DNA from: CAXBDP01 sp963974465
Lineage (GTDB): Bacteria > Bacteroidota > Bacteroidia > Cytophagales > Cyclobacteriaceae
DNA length: 64,000 nt
Assembly (NCBI GenBank): GCA_049340005.1
Contig: JBMPIY010000001.1
Strand: one strand, 5' to 3'
Shown: in pieces, positions 30,340 through 39,209 of the stretch
Layout: each line of letters opens with the position of its first letter
Numbering within the stretch: the first letter of the stretch is position 1
Program-made: the position numbers and the translations under genes
The notes under the pieces: generated by a model
What the model was told of the DNA's origin: nothing
Database searches by the model: none
Seen by the model: only the letters and a program-made list of their open reading frames with translations

Positions 30340-31056
30340 TCAGAATGAAAGGAAATTTTCCATGCTAAGCATTCCCTTTTTGTCTTTGATCCACTCAGAA
30401 ACTAATACAGCACCCAAAGCGAATCCTTCTCTACCAAATGCCTCATGCTCTATGGTAATTTGGTCTATGCGGGAGGTATAAGTGATGCTATGCGTTCCAG
30501 GTACTTTTCCTTCTCTTATCGATTCTATTGGCAGTTTATCTGTTGGTTTTTCATGTGTTTCAACCCACCCGCTCAGTTTTGGCTGATGCGGCAAAATATC
30601 GTTTATCAATGTCAACGCAGTTCCACTAGGAGAATCCTTTTTCTCAGTGTGATGAATTTCCTTCATACTCACATTGTAGTCGCTTTGTCCATTCATCAAT
30701 TTGGCTAAGTACTTATTTAGCTTGAAGAAGATATTTACCCCAATGCTGTAATTTGAAGCGTAAAAGAAGGTTCCATTATTCTCTTTGCAAGCTTGTTCAA
30801 CTTCGGGTAATTTATCCAACCAACCTGTGGTGCCGCTAATGATAGGTACACCTTGATGCAAACATGACAAAATGTTTTGAAGAGCAGATTCTGGTTGTGA
30901 AAATTCAATAGCTACATCTGTATTTTCAGGCTGTAGAACTTCAATACCCTTTGCAGAATCTTTTTCAATGATGTGGCTAATTGTATGGCCTCTTTCTTTG
31001 GCAATTTTCTCGATGGTTTTACCCATTTTGCCATATCCTATAAGTGCTATCTTCAT
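30340..31056 (-). CDS. dapB: 4-hydroxy-tetrahydrodipicolinate reductase
   Basis: This 238-aa protein has the NAD(P)-binding glycine motif GYGKMGKTI (7-15) at the N-terminus, the GTTGW loop and the catalytic/substrate motif EIHHTEKKDSPSGTAL. It makes tetrahydrodipicolinate for lysine and peptidoglycan. I use the ATG at 31056 (MKIALIGYG); a longer frame from 31089 would overlap the upstream gene's end and add residues that do not fit the Rossmann start. It follows the DUF5683 gene by 4 bp. Confidence 0.94.
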   Translation of the reverse strand: MKIALIGYGKMGKTIEKIAKERGHTISHIIEKDSAKGIEVLQPENTDVAIEFSQPESALQNILSCLHQGVPIISGTTGWLDKLPEVEQACKENNGTFFYASNYSIGVNIFFKLNKYLAKLMNGQSDYNVSMKEIHHTEKKDSPSGTALTLINDILPHQPKLSGWVETHEKPTDKLPIESIREGKVPGTHSITYTSRIDQITIEHEAFGREGFALGAVLVSEWIKDKKGMLSMENFLSF

Positions 31057-31060
31057 TTGG

Positions 31061-31696
31061 TTATAATCTAAGCGATAATGAAATGCCAACTACAGGCATG
31101 CCATTAGGGAGTGTCATAAATGTAGGTTTGCTATTGAAGGTTACATCTTCACTGATATCGAAGGTATACAAATGCGCATCCACGTGCGCATCTACGATAT
31201 TGAGCAAATATATAATTCCAGAAGTGATAAATAAGAGGTCTCTGTTCCGACGGAAGTAATCGAGGTTCCGCTGTAGGCCTTCGGCATTGAATCTAGGAAC
31301 GAGGTTTACTGTTTCGGGATCGTCATCAATCTCTGCAAAGTAGGAGCGACGGAATAGTAGGTAGCGACGATTGTTGAAATTAATAAAATAACCAGTGACA
31401 ACAGCAGCGCCACCTATTATTGGTAATTTCCAGTATTTGTCATTGTAGATTTGGCCTAAGCCAGGTAAAGCAGCTGAATAAAGAGCGGCTTTGTTTGGCG
31501 AGTGTAATCCGAGTAATTCCTCCCGCCACAATTGCAATTCCCTTTTTGCTCTCTCGAGTTTTTTATCAACTTCCACTAGTCCTGTAGTATCCTGTTGCCT
31601 ATTTTGATTGTTCGATCCAGGTGGTTGATTGACCTGAGCTACAACGGATTGCGACATCCATATCAAACAAATGGAAATAAGAAGGAGACGAAGCAT
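31061..31696 (-). CDS. DUF5683 membrane protein
   Basis: This 211-aa protein has a signal peptide (residues 1-20) and a Gln/Asn-rich linker. The conserved core follows, LYSAALPGLGQIYNDKYWKLPIIGGAAVVTGYFINFNNRRY, with a hydrophobic segment, and then a second one (LLFITSGIIYLLNIVDAHVDAHLY). The family is found almost only in Bacteroidota, between parB and dapB as here; its function is unknown, perhaps in the envelope. Confidence 0.85.
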   Translation of the reverse strand: MLRLLLISICLIWMSQSVVAQVNQPPGSNNQNRQQDTTGLVEVDKKLERAKRELQLWREELLGLHSPNKAALYSAALPGLGQIYNDKYWKLPIIGGAAVVTGYFINFNNRRYLLFRRSYFAEIDDDPETVNLVPRFNAEGLQRNLDYFRRNRDLLFITSGIIYLLNIVDAHVDAHLYTFDISEDVTFNSKPTFMTLPNGMPVVGISLSLRL

Positions 31697-31703
31697 AAAA
31701 AGA

Positions 31704-32618
31704 TTAAATATCTAGAATTTCCAAAATCCTATTTAAGTCTTCAGCAGATACAAAAGGGATTTTGATGTCACCTTTGTAGCCTTGATCAGACTTTATGTTC
31801 ACTTTAGTTCCAAAATGAGAACTCAATTTCTGTTGAACGGATTTCAAATCGCCTTGCAAAGAAGGTGCCTGTTTTGTGGTGTCTTGCTTTTTTGGACTTC
31901 TTGCCGTCATCATCTCACGCACCAAGCTTTCTACCTTTCGAACAGAAAGCTCTTCTTCCAATATTTTTCGATAAATAGCCAGCTGATTATCGACTTTTTC
32001 TACATTGATCAACGCCCTTGCATGTCCCATACTTATGAGATTATCTCTAAGTCCGGCTTGAATGTCTGGTGGGAGTCTTAAAAGTCTTAAGTAGTTGTTT
32101 ACGGTGGTTCTATTTTTACCGACTCTATCACCCAATTCTTCTTGCTTCAGATCGCATTCGGAAAGCAATCTTTGGTAGCTGAGAGCGATTTCAATTGCAT
32201 TGAGGTTTTCCCTTTGGATATTCTCGATCAAAGCCATTTCCAGCATTTGCTGATCATTGGCTACTCGAATATATGCTGGTATTTTCTCTAATCCAGCAAT
32301 TTTCGACGCTTGTAATCTACGCTCACCAGAAATCAATTGATAGGAATTGCTTCCTAATTGACGAACTGTAATTGGCTGAATGATTCCTTGAACCCTGATA
32401 GATTCGGCTAATTCTTGAAGAGCCTCTTGATCGAAATAAGTTCTTGGCTGATAGGGATTTACCTGAATATGGCGAAGTGGAATCTCGCGCATTGTTCCCA
32501 AGGGATTCTCGGTGCTGTCTGCACTTGTATCACGGCTTTCTTGCTGATTGTCTGATAATAAGGCGCTAAGTCCTCTACCTAATGCATTACGTCTTTTTGG
32601 GTTTGATTTATCGCTCAT
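31704..32618 (-). CDS. parB: Chromosome partitioning protein ParB
   Basis: This 304-aa protein has the ParB CTPase N-domain with IPLRHIQVNPYQPRTYFDQEALQELAESIRVQGIIQPITVR and GERRLQASK. The helix-turn-helix core RVGKNRTTVNNYLRLLRLPPDIQAGLRDNLISMGHARALI follows, then a Ser/Lys linker and a C-terminal dimer domain. It binds parS sites, loads as a CTP clamp and works with ParA in origin segregation. I did not find a clear parS (TGTTNCACGTGAAACA-type) in the window. It lies 10 bp after parA. Confidence 0.95.
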   Translation of the reverse strand: MSDKSNPKRRNALGRGLSALLSDNQQESRDTSADSTENPLGTMREIPLRHIQVNPYQPRTYFDQEALQELAESIRVQGIIQPITVRQLGSNSYQLISGERRLQASKIAGLEKIPAYIRVANDQQMLEMALIENIQRENLNAIEIALSYQRLLSECDLKQEELGDRVGKNRTTVNNYLRLLRLPPDIQAGLRDNLISMGHARALINVEKVDNQLAIYRKILEEELSVRKVESLVREMMTARSPKKQDTTKQAPSLQGDLKSVQQKLSSHFGTKVNIKSDQGYKGDIKIPFVSAEDLNRILEILDI

Positions 32619-32628
32619 GGTTGATTTC

Positions 32629-33399
32629 TTAAGCCATTCCGTTCTTTTGCAGAATTTCTTGCGCTAAGTTAATATAGGCAATGGCACCTTTACTTTCTGC
32701 ATCATGCAGGATCACAGGCAATCCAAAACTTGGAGCCTCGCTAAGTTTTACGTTTCTTGGGATAATGGAGCTGAATACCATATCCTTAAAGTGAAGGTTT
32801 ACTTCATCTACAATTTGATTGGATAAACGAAGGCGTGCATCATACATTGTGAGCAAAATGCCTTCGATTTCTAAATCTTTATTTAATCTACTCTGAATTA
32901 TTTTGATGGTATTCAGCAATTTACCTAATCCTTCTAAAGCAAAGTATTCGCATTGCACTGGAATAATTACGGAATGAGATGCTGTAAGAGCATTTACAGT
33001 GATGATGCCCAAAGAAGGAGAGCAATCGATAATTATAAAGTCATAATCATCTTTTACCTCAGCTAAAGATTCCCTCATCTTTTCTTCTCGATTCTCGAGG
33101 CTGATCATCTCCACTTCAGCACCTACTAAATCGATATTGGAAGGCACCAAGTCTAAATCTTTGATTTCAGTTTTGAGGATGGCATCCTTTACGGCTGAGT
33201 TGCCGAGCATACACTCATATATACTCAAATGGCCAGCTCGTGGATCTTGTCCCAAGCCTGAAGTAGAATTAGCTTGCGGATCAGCATCAACCAAAAGGGT
33301 TTTCTTATCCAATGCTGCCAAAGAAGCAGCCAAGTTCATTGCCGTAGTGGTTTTTCCTACTCCTCCTTTTTGATTGGCTATTGCTATTATTTTGCTCAT
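32629..33399 (-). CDS. parA: Chromosome partitioning ATPase ParA
   Basis: This 256-aa protein has the deviant Walker A KGGVGKTTTAMNLA (10-23), Walker A' LLVDADPQANST, and Walker B FIIIDCSPSLG. It is a Soj-type ParA without an N-terminal DNA-binding domain, as is usual for chromosomal systems. With ParB it moves the replication origin region. It follows the UPF0173 hydrolase gene by 16 bp. Confidence 0.96.
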   Translation of the reverse strand: MSKIIAIANQKGGVGKTTTAMNLAASLAALDKKTLLVDADPQANSTSGLGQDPRAGHLSIYECMLGNSAVKDAILKTEIKDLDLVPSNIDLVGAEVEMISLENREEKMRESLAEVKDDYDFIIIDCSPSLGIITVNALTASHSVIIPVQCEYFALEGLGKLLNTIKIIQSRLNKDLEIEGILLTMYDARLRLSNQIVDEVNLHFKDMVFSSIIPRNVKLSEAPSFGLPVILHDAESKGAIAYINLAQEILQKNGMA

Positions 33400-33415
33400 A
33401 TCTAAATCCTAATCA

Positions 33416-34096
33416 TTACAGCTGAACTGAGGCGCCGATTTCTAATATTTGTAAATCTATTCCGTTTTTCGAAGCTTCTTCTAAAGCCGCTTCATGGCTT
33501 ATTTTAATGTATGGAAAGGTATCGAAATGCATTCCTATTACCTTTTTGGTGTCTACAAATTTTGCTGCTTTTATTGCATCTTTATAATCCATTGTGAAAT
33601 TGCTACCAATTGGCATAAATGCGAAATCAATATTGAATTCTTCACCAATTAATTTCATATCCAATGTCAAAGCTGTATCACCTGCGTAATAGAAAGTTTT
33701 GCCACCCGATTCGATTACAAAGCCACCTGGATTTCCTCCATAGCTACCATCAGGCATGCAGCTAGAATGGACTGCATTTACATATTTTACTCTCCCAAAA
33801 TCAAAATCCCAACTACCTCCATGATTCATTGGATGCGTTTTTTCTACACCCTTGTTTTCAAACCAAGTTGCTACTTCAAAATTGGCAACAATTGTTGCAC
33901 CTGTTTTCTTGGCAATTTCTTCGGCATCTGCTACGTGGTCGGCATGGCCATGGGATAGTAAAATATAATCAGGTTTTAGCTCATCAATGTTGATGTCCTT
34001 TGCCAGCGGATTTGGTGTAATAAAGGGATCAAATAATAGCCTTTTTCCTGTTGTTTCGATCAAAAATGAAGAATGTCCTAGAAAAGTTATTTTCAT
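33416..34096 (-). CDS. UPF0173-family metallo-beta-lactamase-fold hydrolase
   Basis: This 226-aa protein has the MBL-fold motif SHGHADHVADAEEI for zinc binding, further ligands in NAVHSSCMPDGSYG and YAGDTALT, and a late histidine in GMHFDTFPYIK. The UPF0173 (YtkL-like) hydrolases have no settled substrate. It is the first gene of the minus-strand run UPF0173-parA-parB-DUF5683-dapB-lepB and carries the promoter. Confidence 0.88.
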   Translation of the reverse strand: MKITFLGHSSFLIETTGKRLLFDPFITPNPLAKDINIDELKPDYILLSHGHADHVADAEEIAKKTGATIVANFEVATWFENKGVEKTHPMNHGGSWDFDFGRVKYVNAVHSSCMPDGSYGGNPGGFVIESGGKTFYYAGDTALTLDMKLIGEEFNIDFAFMPIGSNFTMDYKDAIKAAKFVDTKKVIGMHFDTFPYIKISHEAALEEASKNGIDLQILEIGASVQL

Positions 34097-34128
34097 AATA
34101 ATTGTAAATTTTCTAAACAGATGTACTG

Positions 34129-34157
34129 CAAATATATAAGTTTAAGCTCAATGCAAA
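34129..34157 (-). promoter_or_regulatory. Promoter of the UPF0173-parA-parB run
   Basis: On the minus strand there is a -33 TTTG (complement at 34154-34157), a 17-bp spacer and a -7 TATATTTG (complement at 34129-34136), a full match to the Bacteroidota consensus, 33 bp before the ATG. Confidence 0.65.
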
Positions 34158-34257
34158 GGATTTCATACGCTAGCTTTTGAAGCTAATTTGACCAATTTCG
34201 ATTATCAATTCATTATCAAATCTTTAGTAAAATGAATTATATCAAATATTAACCGAC

Positions 34258-34593
34258 TTATTGAGCATTTTCTTTTTTAGGAATTAGTTTTTCTTTTCCC
34301 AAAATAATGTCAAAAAACAACTTGAAGTCTGAGGCTAAACTGTAGCCTGGGTATTGGAAAGTCGCTGGCTTGTTTTTCTCGAAGAAAAAGTGACCAACCC
34401 AAGCGAAGCCATATCCAATAAATGGAATTACAGCAAATCCCCACCACCATTGAGTAGCGATAGTCCAAAAGAAAACTACAAATACGAAGAAAGTGCCAAT
34501 GAAATGAAGCACTCTACATGTTGCGTCTTGATGCTCAGACAAGTAGTATGGATAAAATTCCTTGAAGCTTTTATAGTCTTTGTCGGTAGCCAT
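34258..34593 (-). CDS. Mpo1-like (DUF962) membrane protein
   Basis: This is a protein of about 111 aa from the ATG at 34593 (MATDKDYKSF); an ATG 12 bp earlier gives four more residues. The DUF962/Mpo1-like features are FKEFYPYYLSEHQDATCRVLHFIGT at the N-terminus (conserved His residues), two TM segments (about 30-45 and 50-66) and HFFFEKNKPATFQYPGYSL. The yeast relative Mpo1 is an Fe(II) dioxygenase for 2-hydroxy fatty acids; bacterial members are presumed similar. It is a single gene. Confidence 0.85.
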   Translation of the reverse strand: MATDKDYKSFKEFYPYYLSEHQDATCRVLHFIGTFFVFVVFFWTIATQWWWGFAVIPFIGYGFAWVGHFFFEKNKPATFQYPGYSLASDFKLFFDIILGKEKLIPKKENAQ

Positions 34594-34605
34594 AAATGTA
34601 TGCAT

Positions 34606-34945
34606 AGAATGAACCCTAAGCTAACCAAATATTATGGTTTAATCAATAGATTTTAGTCAATGAGTATAACCATTTGTAACACAATATGAGCAGATTCGAA
34701 AGTTAACTAAACCATGATTACTCAGAAGCTAAACCAATCCTGGGAAATTCCTTTCATTCATCGGGAATGGCTAAGGGCTACTTAATTTCCAATCAAGTTT
34801 TTTCATTCCTTTGTTTTAATCATCAATTTCTATTTTATCAATCAATAACTCGATTTGCAGAATGAAGGTTCTTTAGCTGAAAATTTTTCCGAAAAGAGGA
34901 TTTTAATGTGCTAGGCAAGATTGAATGCGCTAATTTAGCCGACCT
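34606..34945. other. Intergenic region between divergent genes
   Basis: This is about 340 bp of AT-rich DNA with no gene, no repeat from the array and no octamer. It presumably holds the promoters of the Mpo1-like gene and of the dCMP deaminase gene, but I see no exact consensus. Confidence 0.4.
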
Positions 34946-35428
34946 ATGAGCAAACCGCATTTCGACGATATATTTATGGAATTGGCTGTAAACTTGGCCA
35001 AACGTTCTCATTGTGTAAAGCGCCATGTGGGAGCAGTGCTAACGAAGGATACGCGTATTATCTCTATCGGCTATAATGGTCCACCTGCTGGCACGCACAA
35101 TTGTGACGAGGAATTTCCAGGTGTTGGTTGCGATCGCGATTCCAAAGGCTCCTGTTCACTTGCCTTACACGCCGAGCAAAATGCCATTTTGTATGCAGTG
35201 AAAAACAAAACAGATGTTGCTGGATCTACGCTTTATGTTACTCTTGCGCCTTGTCTGGCATGTTCAAGGGTAATTTTTACTATTGGGATCAAAAAGGTGA
35301 TTTTCCTCAATAGCTATGCCGAATTCAAGGGATTGGACAAGGAAGAAGGAGTGGAGTTTTTGAAGAAGTTCGGCGTAGAAGTAGAGAAATATCAGGGCAA
35401 TCTCAATAATGTCACCCATTTGATTTGA
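34946..35428 (+). CDS. dCMP/cytidine deaminase-family protein (ComEB-like)
   Basis: This 160-aa protein has the zinc-dependent deaminase motifs HAEQNAI (catalytic Glu) and PCLACSRVI, plus the CDEEFPGVGCDRDSKGSCSLALHAE region with extra cysteines that is typical of dCMP deaminases of the ComEB/Dcd1 group. It probably converts dCMP to dUMP for thymidylate synthesis. It is followed after 7 bp by an outer-membrane protein gene. Confidence 0.9.
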   Translation: MSKPHFDDIFMELAVNLAKRSHCVKRHVGAVLTKDTRIISIGYNGPPAGTHNCDEEFPGVGCDRDSKGSCSLALHAEQNAILYAVKNKTDVAGSTLYVTLAPCLACSRVIFTIGIKKVIFLNSYAEFKGLDKEEGVEFLKKFGVEVEKYQGNLNNVTHLI

Positions 35429-35435
35429 GGCATCA

Positions 35436-35954
35436 ATGAAAAGGATTCTTCCATTAATAGCTTTCCTTTTGATTTCTACGTCCTCTTTTGCGCAGAAAAT
35501 ACCCACTTATTTTTCATCAGATTTTGGCTATTTAGCTTATCGATTCAATACAATAGATGTGGATCCCGGTCCAAATTGGAAAGGTCATTATTTATCCGAT
35601 AAGGATGGCTTTGATATAAAAGTTAATGCCGGACTGATTCTGAAAGAGCGGTATAATGTAGGAGTTGGTCTGAGCTATATGAATTTTGAAGGCGTAAATG
35701 GCTTGGGAAGTTATGCTGATTTGGGTTTAGCCATTTTGAAGAATAGGAAATTTACACCTATCGTTTATTGGAATATTGGTTACTCACATCTTTGGAATCA
35801 ATATGCGGGAGGAACAGGTACTTTTCTTTCCGATTTGGGTATTCGGTTGAAATATCAGATTAGCCCTAAACTTGGTATTCAAGCGAGCACTGGTTTATTT
35901 AATACGCAGCAGTCATTTATTAGGCCATATCGGATAGGTGTAGTCTTTAATTAG
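35436..35954 (+). CDS. Outer-membrane beta-barrel-like protein
   Basis: This 172-aa protein has a signal peptide (MKRILPLIAFLLISTSSFAQ). The rest has alternating aromatic/polar strands and ends in RIGVVFN with a C-terminal aromatic-Asn, as in small eight-stranded outer-membrane barrels. The octamer at 35805 encodes an Ala-Gly-Gly within the barrel. No specific function. Confidence 0.65.
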   Translation: MKRILPLIAFLLISTSSFAQKIPTYFSSDFGYLAYRFNTIDVDPGPNWKGHYLSDKDGFDIKVNAGLILKERYNVGVGLSYMNFEGVNGLGSYADLGLAILKNRKFTPIVYWNIGYSHLWNQYAGGTGTFLSDLGIRLKYQISPKLGIQASTGLFNTQQSFIRPYRIGVVFN

Positions 35955-35956
35955 AT

Positions 35957-36355
35957 TTATTGAACTGGAAGGGTTCTTTTTTGGTCAGCATCTTCAATTG
36001 AAAGGACCTCAAAAACAACGTAATTCGAAGCTCCTCTCCAAGGCAAAGCACCAAAATATTCCTTGTATCTCACTTCTATAAATTTGCCACTTGCGCGCTC
36101 AAGTTGAGTGGCCACCTCGCCACCAATAGTACTGAATCGGAACTCATTGCTTTGCAATGCTCCAGCTGTAGGGCTTTGGAAACCTGCTTGTACCAATCTG
36201 CCTTCGTAGGTTTTGAAGATTATTCCTTTTTTCTCATAGTAATTTAATTCACCAGCCTTTACCCCTTCGCTAAAAACGAAGAAGAATCGAACGTAAATGA
36301 AAATAGCCAAAGAGATGAAAAGTATGATGCCGATTGTTTTTCCGTATTTTTTCAT
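35957..36355 (-). CDS. Bacteroidota-conserved envelope protein of unknown function
   Basis: This 132-aa protein has one N-terminal TM segment (about residues 8-24) and then a beta-rich domain, GELNYYEKKGIIFKTYEGRLVQAGF, FRFSTIGGEVATQLERASGKFIEVRYKEY. Close relatives are often mislabelled as 6-phosphogluconate dehydrogenase; no dehydrogenase motif is present. It is a single gene. Confidence 0.7.
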   Translation of the reverse strand: MKKYGKTIGIILFISLAIFIYVRFFFVFSEGVKAGELNYYEKKGIIFKTYEGRLVQAGFQSPTAGALQSNEFRFSTIGGEVATQLERASGKFIEVRYKEYFGALPWRGASNYVVFEVLSIEDADQKRTLPVQ

Positions 36356-36458
36356 GGTCGAAGAAATTGCTGCTTGAAAATTGAAGAAAGATTCAATAAT
36401 TACTCAGTAAATATACCTATAAACAATCAGTCCAAACCGAATTATCAAAGAATATAAA

Positions 36459-37946
36459 TCAGCTATAAACTTGAATGGTAAGGAAAATGACCGTGACAAT
36501 AAATAAAATCAGCATTAGTGGCCAAACAAACCTTAAAAAGCGATTGTAACCAATTTTCACCACAGCCAAGCCAGGCAATACCAAGGATGTAGGATTTATA
36601 ATATTGAATAGTCCATTGCCAAATTGGAATGTATTTACAATTACCTCCCGCCCAAAACCAGCAGTATCTGCCAGAGGTGCAAAAACTGGAATAGTGAGTA
36701 CAGCCATTCCTGTAGATGATGGAATAAGAAAAGACAAACCATTGTAAATGATGAACATCACATTTACAAAGACACCTTTATCTAGGCCATCAGTAAGGGA
36801 AGCTGAATAGTACAGAATGGTATCATTGATCATTCCATCTTGCATCAAGATCGACACTCCGCGTGCAATCCCAATAATAAAGGCCACACTAAGTAATTCA
36901 CCCGCTCCTTTCATAAAGGTTTCTAGAAATTCGGTTTCCTTCATGCGGGCAATTATTCCAACAATAATAGTCGTACACAGAAAAAGTGTGGTGATTTCCA
37001 CAAACCACCAATCCAAAATGCTTACGCCAAAAATCATTAAAACAAAGCTGCTCATGAAAATGAGTAAAATCAAAATACGCTGAGTATTCAGTGGTGCAAT
37101 TTCTTTTTCCGCATTTATACCCATGTATTCTTCCAGAATTTCTTTTTCAGAAAATACAATCGAGGAAGAAGGTTTTTTCTTCACTTTACTGGCGTATCTA
37201 AGAATGTAAATGATGGTAATACTCACGCAAATAATAAACATGGCAAGTCGTCCATACAATCCAGTTGTCCATACTATTCCAGCTGCATCTGAAGCTATTA
37301 TCGTCATAAATGGACTAATAGTGGAGCACATAATCCCAACACAAGAGCCCAAGAAAACACATGCGAAACCTACAAGGGCATCGTAGCCGGCAGCCATAAA
37401 TACGGGCACAATGATCAAATAGAGCGCAATTGCTTCTTCTCCAAAACTAAATGTAGTGCCACCTAAAGCAACCAGAAAGGTGGTTAAAATAATAAGCAAA
37501 AACTCTTTATTCTTCAGTAAATGGGTAAGCCATGCAATACCGGCGGTGAATGAGCCTGAAGCGTTCATCACACCAATCAATCCGCCCATAATCAACACCA
37601 AGAATATTATATCGGCTGCTTGGATAATTCCTTTCATAGGAGACAGCACAAAAGCTGCAAATCCTTGCGGTTTAGCTGTTACATTTTGATAGGTTCCCGG
37701 GATACTTACGGGTCGGTAAATTGCCCCGCTGGTGAATTTTTCAACTGGGATTTTTACGTTTAATTCGTCAAGTGTTGCTTGAGTTGCAGGAAGAGTTGTA
37801 GTGGAATGAATTCCTTTTCTGATAAAGCTTTGTTCATCCGCATTGTAGGAAATGCTGTCGAAACTACCAGCAGGAATTAGCCAAGTGGAAATCGCAACCA
37901 ATCCTGCGATAACAAGCAGAATGGTAATTGCAGAGGGAAACTTCAT
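36459..37946 (-). CDS. YfcC-family ion/amino-acid or C4-carboxylate transporter
   Basis: This 495-aa protein has about 12 TM segments. Typical YfcC features are STWLIPAGSF at the start, a long extracytoplasmic loop with PVEKFTSGAIYRPVSIPGTY, then FVLSPMKGIIQAADIIFLVLIMGGLIGVMNASGSF and FGEEAIALYLIIVPVFMAAGYD, with an SSTGMAVLTIPVFAPLADTAG motif near the C-terminus. The substrate in this family is not settled (dicarboxylate- and arginine-related carriers are the nearest known). It is a single gene. Confidence 0.85.
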   Translation of the reverse strand: MKFPSAITILLVIAGLVAISTWLIPAGSFDSISYNADEQSFIRKGIHSTTTLPATQATLDELNVKIPVEKFTSGAIYRPVSIPGTYQNVTAKPQGFAAFVLSPMKGIIQAADIIFLVLIMGGLIGVMNASGSFTAGIAWLTHLLKNKEFLLIILTTFLVALGGTTFSFGEEAIALYLIIVPVFMAAGYDALVGFACVFLGSCVGIMCSTISPFMTIIASDAAGIVWTTGLYGRLAMFIICVSITIIYILRYASKVKKKPSSSIVFSEKEILEEYMGINAEKEIAPLNTQRILILLIFMSSFVLMIFGVSILDWWFVEITTLFLCTTIIVGIIARMKETEFLETFMKGAGELLSVAFIIGIARGVSILMQDGMINDTILYYSASLTDGLDKGVFVNVMFIIYNGLSFLIPSSTGMAVLTIPVFAPLADTAGFGREVIVNTFQFGNGLFNIINPTSLVLPGLAVVKIGYNRFLRFVWPLMLILFIVTVIFLTIQVYS

Positions 37947-38168
37947 TCATTTTGTCAGTTAAGGTTAACTAATTAGATTTTATACTAATAGCTTCCTAAA
38001 TATATCTGCAATAAAGGGAATTTCCTAAACCTAAAATTGATATCCTAGATTATTAAAACCACTATTTCTCTTTAAATACACCTGCTAAATAAAGAGTCAT
38101 AGATGTAATTGCAACCAGAAAATAGTCCACAAGATCATAGTCACTGTAATTATAAAACAAATAGGGAT
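37947..38168. other. Intergenic region before selD end
   Basis: This is 222 bp without a gene and with no clear terminator or repeat. It separates the YfcC transporter from the selD-mnmH pair. Confidence 0.35.
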
Positions 38169-39209
38169 TTAAACTACATGTACAGCTTTATCAGCTTTAG
38201 CAGTAAATTGGCCTATATGAAAGGCATCATTTTTAGTTTGTTTCATTAGGGCTTCAAATTCAGCCTTAGCATTGGGATCTACTGAAATGAGTAAACCGCC
38301 GCTGGTTTGCGGATCACATAGCTGAACCAGCTGCAGTCCCGCACTACCTCCCGCTTTTTGGCCGAATGCATTCCAGTTTCTATAAGTATTGTCTGGAAAA
38401 ATCATCTGTTCCAGATACTTCTGAATTCCATCTAATACGGGCAAATCTGCCGCATTTATTTGAGCGGAAATATCTGCACCTTCACACATTTCAATCAAAT
38501 GCCCCAAAAGCCCAAAACCTGTAACGTCGGTCATTGCATGCACATATTTTTGATCACCCAATTCAATCCCTACTGAATTTAATTTACAAGTTGTTGCAAG
38601 CATGTTTTCCAAATCTTGAGACTCAATTTTATTTCGTTTGAGGGCTGTAGCCAATACGCCAATTCCAAGTTTCTTAGTTAGATAAATCAAATCGCCAGCT
38701 TTTGCAGAACTATTACTTTTGATGTTTTTAGGATGAACCGTACCACAAACAGACAAACCAAAAATAGGATCTTTTGCAGCAATACTATGTCCGCCAGCTA
38801 TAGTTACTCCCGCTTCCTGACAGATTTGTTTGGCACCTTCTAGCACTTGTGCCGCTAAAGCGGGAGGAAGCTTATCAACGGGCCAACTTAAAATTGCATT
38901 TGCAAAAATTGGCCTACCACCCATTGCAAATACATCGGAAAGGGCATTTGCCGCAGCGATTCTACCAAAATCAAATGCATCGTTAACGATGGGTGTAAAG
39001 AAATCAACTGTATTAATAATGGCAATATCCTCACTAAGCTGATAAACTGCTGCATCGTCTTTCTGATGATTGCCAACCAATAAATTTTTATCTGGCTTTT
39101 GCCAGGTATTGCTAGCAGATAGAATTTCCTCTAAAATTGCCGGAGCTATCTTGCACCCGCAACCTGATCCTTCGCTATATTCTGTCAATCTAATTTCATT
39201 CTTCTCCAT
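38169..39209 (-). CDS. selD: Selenide, water dikinase
   Basis: This 346-aa protein makes selenophosphate from selenide and ATP. The N-terminal active-site loop is GSGCGCKI with Cys17, Cys19 and Lys20; Cys17 and Lys20 match the catalytic pair. The ATP-binding loop GGHSIAAKDPIFGLSVCG and the metal-binding Asp residues (NTVDFF, MTDVTGFGLLGH) are present. No selA, selB or in-frame UGA is seen here, so the use of selenium appears to be for tRNA 2-selenouridine through the adjacent mnmH, with a 14-bp overlap. Confidence 0.94.
   Translation of the reverse strand: MEKNEIRLTEYSEGSGCGCKIAPAILEEILSASNTWQKPDKNLLVGNHQKDDAAVYQLSEDIAIINTVDFFTPIVNDAFDFGRIAAANALSDVFAMGGRPIFANAILSWPVDKLPPALAAQVLEGAKQICQEAGVTIAGGHSIAAKDPIFGLSVCGTVHPKNIKSNSSAKAGDLIYLTKKLGIGVLATALKRNKIESQDLENMLATTCKLNSVGIELGDQKYVHAMTDVTGFGLLGHLIEMCEGADISAQINAADLPVLDGIQKYLEQMIFPDNTYRNWNAFGQKAGGSAGLQLVQLCDPQTSGGLLISVDPNAKAEFEALMKQTKNDAFHIGQFTAKADKAVHVV

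Noticed and set aside
31057..31089. Longer N-terminus for dapB starting at 31089
   Set aside because: It overlaps the DUF5683 gene end and adds residues before the Rossmann start MKIALIGYG that the family lacks.
31704..34096. Replication origin close to parA/parB in the window
   Set aside because: No dnaA, DnaA-box cluster or parS site was found by reading; parAB alone does not place the origin here.
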